Positions 59,250-64,000 of a stretch of DNA of 64,000 bases are shown piece after piece. This DNA comes from Rallus limicola. Taxonomy: Eukaryota; Chordata; Aves; Gruiformes; Rallidae. The first letter of the stretch is position 1. Each line of letters begins with the position of its first letter. The translations under genes were made by a program, and so were the position numbers. The stretch lies in NCBI GenBank assembly GCA_022605955.1, contig JAKCOZ010000021.1:12010501-12074500 (forward strand), read 5' to 3'. The notes under the pieces are model-generated. The model ran no database searches. It was not told the origin of the DNA and saw nothing but the letters and a program-made list of their open reading frames with translations.

Positions 59250-60159
59250 GTGAGTACAGCGTTTCCATCGCCCGCGCTGCCGCCCCGGCGTCGCTCGCGG
59301 GAAGCGGGGCTGGGAGCGGGCAGCGACCCCCGGCCCTGCACCCCGGCTCCGCCGTGCTGCCGGGCCCCCCCGCCAGCTCAGACACCTGCAAAGGCAGGAG
59401 ATGGAGGCAGAAGAAGGGTCCCTGATTGGTTTTTATATGATATAAAAGCATATCTATGTATTGTCTCTCTTTGGCTCGGCTTGGCTCGAAGAAGAAGGCA
59501 CGTGCCCGAGGGAGCAGAGCTGTCTGACCTGCTGGCAGAGGGGCTGCCGCAGGGCTGGCAGCACCCTGACAGCAGTTTAGGAAGGAGGTGATGTGCTGCC
59601 TCAGCACACCCAGCCGTCCCCACGCAGAGGCTGTAGGACGCCCGTGGCATGCCCGGGCTGAGCAGTGGGCACAGTGGGCACCTGCCAGCGCTGCCGCTCT
59701 CGCTGAGGGCCGGGGCTGGGCTGGTGTTAGTGCTGGGCAGGTTTCCCCACAGGGAGCATGGTGCCTGGATGAATGGGAGCCTCCAACCCCTGCGGCACAG
59801 AGAACAGGGGGCTCACCATTGCCCAGGGTGCCCCAGACACAGGGAGATGCCCACCAGGCCTATGCCCATGCTCCCTGTGTGGCACGGCAAGTGCCAGCCC
59901 CGGGCAACCCTGCTCTGCAGCTCCTTTGGCCGTGCCAGCTGCCAACAGATGCATACAGATTCCCCAGGATGGGTCCCCTGCCCAGGCTCTCATCATCCCG
60001 CTGTTATCCTTGGGTGAGTCCAGCTGTGCCCACGCTGCAGCTTCCCTGCACGGTGAGGGGCTGGTGCCACTTCAGTCCCATGCCATCTCGGAACCCCAGA
60101 TCCATGGGCATGGCCAGGGTGTGGAGTGAGGCTCCAACAGGTGAAGTTTCACAGTTGCA

Positions 60160-60275
60160 AGGTTCTTCGTCACTTCCCCTCACTCTCCATCACATCCCAT
60201 GGCTCCCCTTCACTTCCTTTTGGTTCTCCATCACTTCCTCTGTCTCTCCATGACTCTCCATCATGCTACCTTGCC
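60160..60275 (+). repeat. CT-rich imperfect minisatellite
   Basis: Recurring units of the form ctccatcac/ttcc (ctctccatcac, ttctccatcacttcc, ctctccatgactctccatca). Degenerate low-complexity sequence in HNF4A intron 1. Confidence 0.6.
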
Positions 60276-61421
60276 TCTCCTCACTGTATTTTTCATGTCC
60301 TGCTCCTTTTCTCCTTTACCACACCCCACTCTTGCACACACACAGCCCCACTAGCCCAGGCTCCAGCAGCCACATGTGCTGCAGCCAGGTCCCAGGAGGA
60401 CTCATGGGGCTCCCAGGTCACCTCCTCACATTTTGCTCCCAGTCCCACTCTGGGTGGTGGCTTCTCCTGCTCCAGGCCTGCATCCTCCTGTGGATACCAG
60501 CTCCAACCCTGACCTGCCCCTGTGCTGGGCATCCAGGCTGCAAGGCTTTGTGTCTCCTTGCCCCAGCACTTCTGCACTCTCCAGACCTGATTCAAAACTG
60601 TCTTGTGTGGCCCCATGATAAGCCATGGTAGGATGTGGGGCTCATCAGCTTTTTGGTGGGTCCACAGACCACTGCAAGGAAAACGTGTAGGAATTGGTAG
60701 AGTCAGCAGTAGCATTGGTGGACCAAGCTGGAGCAGTCAAGCAGTTATGGAGTGCTGAGCTTTAGCCTGTTTTGATGGGGTCACTTGTTTTCATGTCCCA
60801 GGCCTGCGGGAGTTGTGTGTCTGGAGGAGCTCCCATCACCTGCAGCTCAGAGCCACAGGAGCCAGCAGCAGCACGACAAGGGCCTCTCATAGGGCTGGAT
60901 TCAGAAAAATGCTGAGTTTTTGGTCTGTTCAGTGTAGGTTTGGGTTTCTGTCCAGCTGATACTGCTTGGACAACGTGCAAGGAGCTGTGCAGTGAAGGCT
61001 GCCCGTGAATGGGTAAAACGAAGGCTAGATGCCCCTGAGACGCAGGGAGAATGGGATCCTGGAGGGGGGCACCTCTGGGGGCTGGCCTGGAGGTGCTGAG
61101 CATCTTCCAGGCAGAAGCCCTGAGGGAGTCACTGTGCAGGAATGATGCTCGTCCCTCTCTGCTGCTGGTGGGGAGATGGCTCCTTGGCCCACTGAGCTGA
61201 GCTTGCAGGGACTGGCTTGTGCCTCATTTGCAGGAGAAGAGGAGGCTCAAGGGATGTTCCTGTCTGGGGGACACAGCAGTGCAGGGTGGCTGGGTCTGGG
61301 TGTCCCAAAGCCAGGGTGCCCATGTCCTCTACTCTGCCCTGGGGCATAAAGCCAGGCTCATTTCTGCAATAAGCAGAGGGCTTTGCCTGACAGATGCAAC
61401 CCAGGGAGCTGAACAAGCTCT

Positions 61422-61439
61422 TTAATCACTTATGATTAA
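61422..61439. promoter_or_regulatory. Homeodomain-type inverted repeat in HNF4A intron 1
   Basis: TTAATCA-ctta-TGATTAA, a perfect 7-bp dyad with a 4-bp spacer. This arrangement suits paired homeodomain binding; an HNF1 dimer would prefer a shorter spacing. Motif evidence only. Confidence 0.35.
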
Positions 61440-62868
61440 GTTCTTCTGCTCACTTGTAGCTGGCTCTAATGTGAGCAGCCGCTTGCCAGCCCCGGCACAT
61501 TGGTGACCTTAAGCATAGACAGGCAAATCTTCCTGTTGGTAATGTTCTCCTGATTTTTTAAATTTTGGTTTAAATCCTGATTTTCTCACAGGGTGTCAGA
61601 GGAAGAATCTCTGCACATCCCACCTGTGGCCGCTCTCCCCATCTGCTCCCGTGGCCAAACAAAGGCACGCTCCAGCCGGCACCCGCTGCCTGTGAGCCTG
61701 CCGTGCGGCTGGGCTGCTGGGCCTGGGGCCTTGCAAGGGGGAGAGACAAAAATATTGAGAATAAAAAAGCAAGAAGGGCCTCCCAGACCAAAGCAAGAGG
61801 AAACCGAGAGTGTTGGCAGAAGGAGGGGAGTCCTCATAAATAAAACGGGTGAAAAAGTTACCCAAATAGAGGCGGGGAAGGGCTGGAGGGGATGTGGGAC
61901 GGGGCAGCGCCTGGCGTCCCCTCAGGGGCAGGCAGGACCACAGGGCCAGGTCGGGCTGGGTGGCAGGTTGGGCACAGCAGCTGGGATGCGCCATGGGGCC
62001 CATGTCAACGTGGTGGATGAACCATTCCCTGTGTCACTGGAAGTTTATTCCCTGGCAAAGCACAGGGTGCTCCACACAGCAGTGCGGGCACTGACCCCAG
62101 CTCTGGCTGACAGCACTGTGCTCATGGCCAGCCAGTCCCCAGCCCTTGGCAGGACGGGCCATGCCACTGGCACTGCACACCAGGGACCATCAGACAAGCC
62201 CTCAGCCTTGTCGAGGTGATACAGCTACTTTCAATTTCCTTTGGTTGATGGAAAGATTTGCTTCTAATGCCTGTAGTCTGTGTAAGGGGCTTAGAGGACA
62301 CCTTGCCAGACAATGACAACAGTGTCCTGTCCCCAGCACCCTGCATGGGTCTCTGGACAAGAAGAAGGGGATGCCACCACTCCTGGAGAGTCATGGGGCT
62401 GAGGTGCACCTTCAGCATCCTCACCAGCACCTGCTGAGGATGGACTGTGAGCTGGGAAGGGATCTCCAGGCATGCTGGTGCTAAATCCCTGGGGGGAGGC
62501 TGTAAATTGGTGTGTGAGGGTATGTGGTGAAGAGGAGGTGGTGGGACAGTCCTCTCCCAGCCAGAAAGGAGATACCAAGCCCTCGGTTTGGCCTTCATCC
62601 TCACAATGAGACTTGGGGACAACCCAGGCAATTGCCCTCAATCCCTGCACAGGCAGCACTGCTCGTTTGTATTTTGGGAGCAGCTCTTGGAGCTGGGGAA
62701 CCCCGGGGCTGGTGGTTACAGCACAGACCGGCGCATGATCAGGGGCAGCTCTGCAAAGCAGCTTTGGAAATTAGCTGAGAAATGCAAGACGTCAGAGCTG
62801 CTCAGGCACTTTGGTCAGATGTGGTGAATACTTTCAGCTGAAGAACGTAAGAGGAGGCAGAATTTCTC

Positions 62869-62910
62869 AGCAATTTTACTTTTCACTGTGAAGCAATTAC
62901 TTTTCATTGC
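62869..62910 (+). repeat. Imperfect 20-bp duplication
   Basis: agcaattttacttttcactg is followed within a few bases by agcaattacttttcattgc; AT-rich, of unknown significance. Confidence 0.55.
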
Positions 62911-64000
62911 CATATAGATCTAATTTTCTAAAGGTTTCCCCTAGATATGACCCAAACTGAGCTCATTCCTCTTGGTTTCTCATGGCAGCTGTCATACCTC
63001 TGTTTATCCCCTGGGTTCCATGTCCACGGCCTGGAGGCAGTTGGGGACCTGGCACAACACCCTTCCCTGTCCTCATTCCCAACATCCCTACCATCTGCTG
63101 GGGTGGCCATAACATGGGTGCTGTCAGGGCTAGCACTTAGCAGGGCAAGAAATGGCCGAGCAGGGTCTGGCTGGTCCCAGGGCTGAGCACTAGTATTTAG
63201 ATAGGACACAGAAGGGACAGTCCCTGCTCTAGCTGCCCTGGTCTGATCCTGGGCGCTGCTGCTGGCAGATGTTTCCTTGGGGACGAGCTGGGGATGCTCC
63301 CTGTGTCGTGTGGTGCTGCAGGGCTGCTGTTCAGCGTCCCGGGGTGGCTGCGACTTCCAGGCAGCTGCCTCACCCCAACTGCTTATCAGGCCAGCAGCAC
63401 ACCCTCGTCCTCGGCTCAGCCTGAAAACACGACGGTATTTTTATAAGGGGGAGTGAGCTCAGTGGGCTGCTCTCAGCGGGCAATGAACTCCAGCTCTGGG
63501 AGAAGAGCTGCACGAGGCTGGGGAGGGTTTGAGGAGTGCCTGAGAGCTATTCTGAGCTCCACAGGACAGGCGTAGGTCTGCCAGTTACCTGTAACAGGAA
63601 CACGATTAGGATAGTCTTCCCCTGACATTTCTTAAACAGCATCAAAACCCCACTTTATTTAAAGTGAGTGCAAAGGGGTGGTGGTCCTGCAGACTGGGGG
63701 GCAGCAGTGGGGGCCAGGATGGCTCACAGGGCAGAGCCGAGGGGCACACCGGGCAGGGGGGACTCCCATGAGTGTCTCTGCTGGTGGGCTTGGGGTTAGA
63801 ATGGGGCAAAGACTGCAAAAAAACTGTCCATGACTCTCTGTGTTCAGGCTCCTTCTCTGTTTGCTTTCCTCAAATATTCACACAAACAAGGTTCCTGGCA
63901 GAAATGTTTGTGGAAACGGCAAATGTTGCAGAATTTTCATGGAAGGCAAATTTCAAGGTAGCGGCTGTATGGTGAAGCCAGGGCTGACAGCTCTGCTGGG

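Larger units (their letters stand above)
59250..64000 (+). other. HNF4A: HNF4A intron 1 (partial, runs off the window)
   Basis: It starts with a GC/CpG-rich stretch (59,262-59,365). No P1 exon (which would encode the AF-1 residues) or zinc-finger exon is recognisable up to 64,000. It contains a CT-rich imperfect repeat (60,160-60,275), a perfect homeodomain-type inverted repeat (61,422-61,439), an imperfect duplication at 62,869-62,910, and otherwise nothing recognisable. Confidence 0.7.

Noticed and set aside
59250..64000. Search for the HNF4A P1 first exon or zinc-finger exons
   Set aside because: No frame contains the AF-1 or the P-box cysteine pattern. These exons must lie beyond the right edge.
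1..64000. Bacterial or phage-type systems, CRISPR arrays, tRNA or rRNA genes, endogenous retroviruses
   Set aside because: None was recognised. The window is vertebrate nuclear DNA, and the only interspersed elements seen are CR1 fragments. A RepeatMasker and tRNAscan run would be decisive.

Overview
This is a eukaryotic (vertebrate) nuclear window, almost certainly avian. Two 5'-truncated CR1 LINE copies with the typical bird 3' end are present, plus a probable third at the left edge. Introns are short and the genes have CpG-island or tissue-type promoters. Five protein-coding genes can be read exon by exon. Their content matches the human 20q13.12 neighbourhood, in the order OSER1, GDAP1L1, FITM2, R3HDML, HNF4A. 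The species cannot be named from the sequence.

Layout. 1-780 is flanking DNA. 960-2320 is a CpG island holding the OSER1 promoter, and OSER1 (+) runs from about 1.78 to 5.07 kb. 5.1-9.4 kb is intergenic. GDAP1L1 (+) has six coding exons from 9,412 to 21,473 and a 3'UTR to about 22.5 kb. 22.5-30.9 kb is AT-richer non-coding DNA in which I see no gene. FITM2 (-) has two coding exons (35,686-35,514 and 33,023-32,381), a CpG-island promoter and a CR1 in its single intron. 36.3-52.4 kb is intergenic, with one CR1 and several small repeats. R3HDML (+) has five coding exons (53,396-57,162) and a probable TATA-driven untranslated first exon at about 52.49 kb. The window ends inside HNF4A: the distal (P2) promoter and its short first coding exon (59,201-59,249) are present. 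The remaining 4.7 kb is intron, and the P1 exon and zinc-finger exons lie beyond the right edge.

Three of the reconstructed proteins could be checked against human lengths recalled from memory. GDAP1L1 is 367 aa (human 367), R3HDML is 253 aa (human 253) and FITM2 is 271 aa (human 262). OSER1 is 289 aa (human 292). All splice junctions follow GT-AG and all phases close. The genes do not form a functional pathway; they are conserved neighbours. FITM2 (ER lipid-droplet formation) and HNF4A (liver, gut and pancreas transcription factor) both act in lipid-handling tissues, but no link between them is shown by this sequence.

Most notable observations: a compact HNF1/homeodomain/ONECUT/GATA motif cluster matching the known HNF4A P2 architecture; OSER1 in the same orientation as GDAP1L1, whereas I recall them as divergent in human; a nine-residue loop-length difference in FITM2; a TATA-driven 5' exon with a complete uORF upstream of R3HDML; and two CTCF-like motifs at the FITM2 promoter. 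I found no evidence of a previously undescribed coding system. The novelty here is regulatory and evolutionary.
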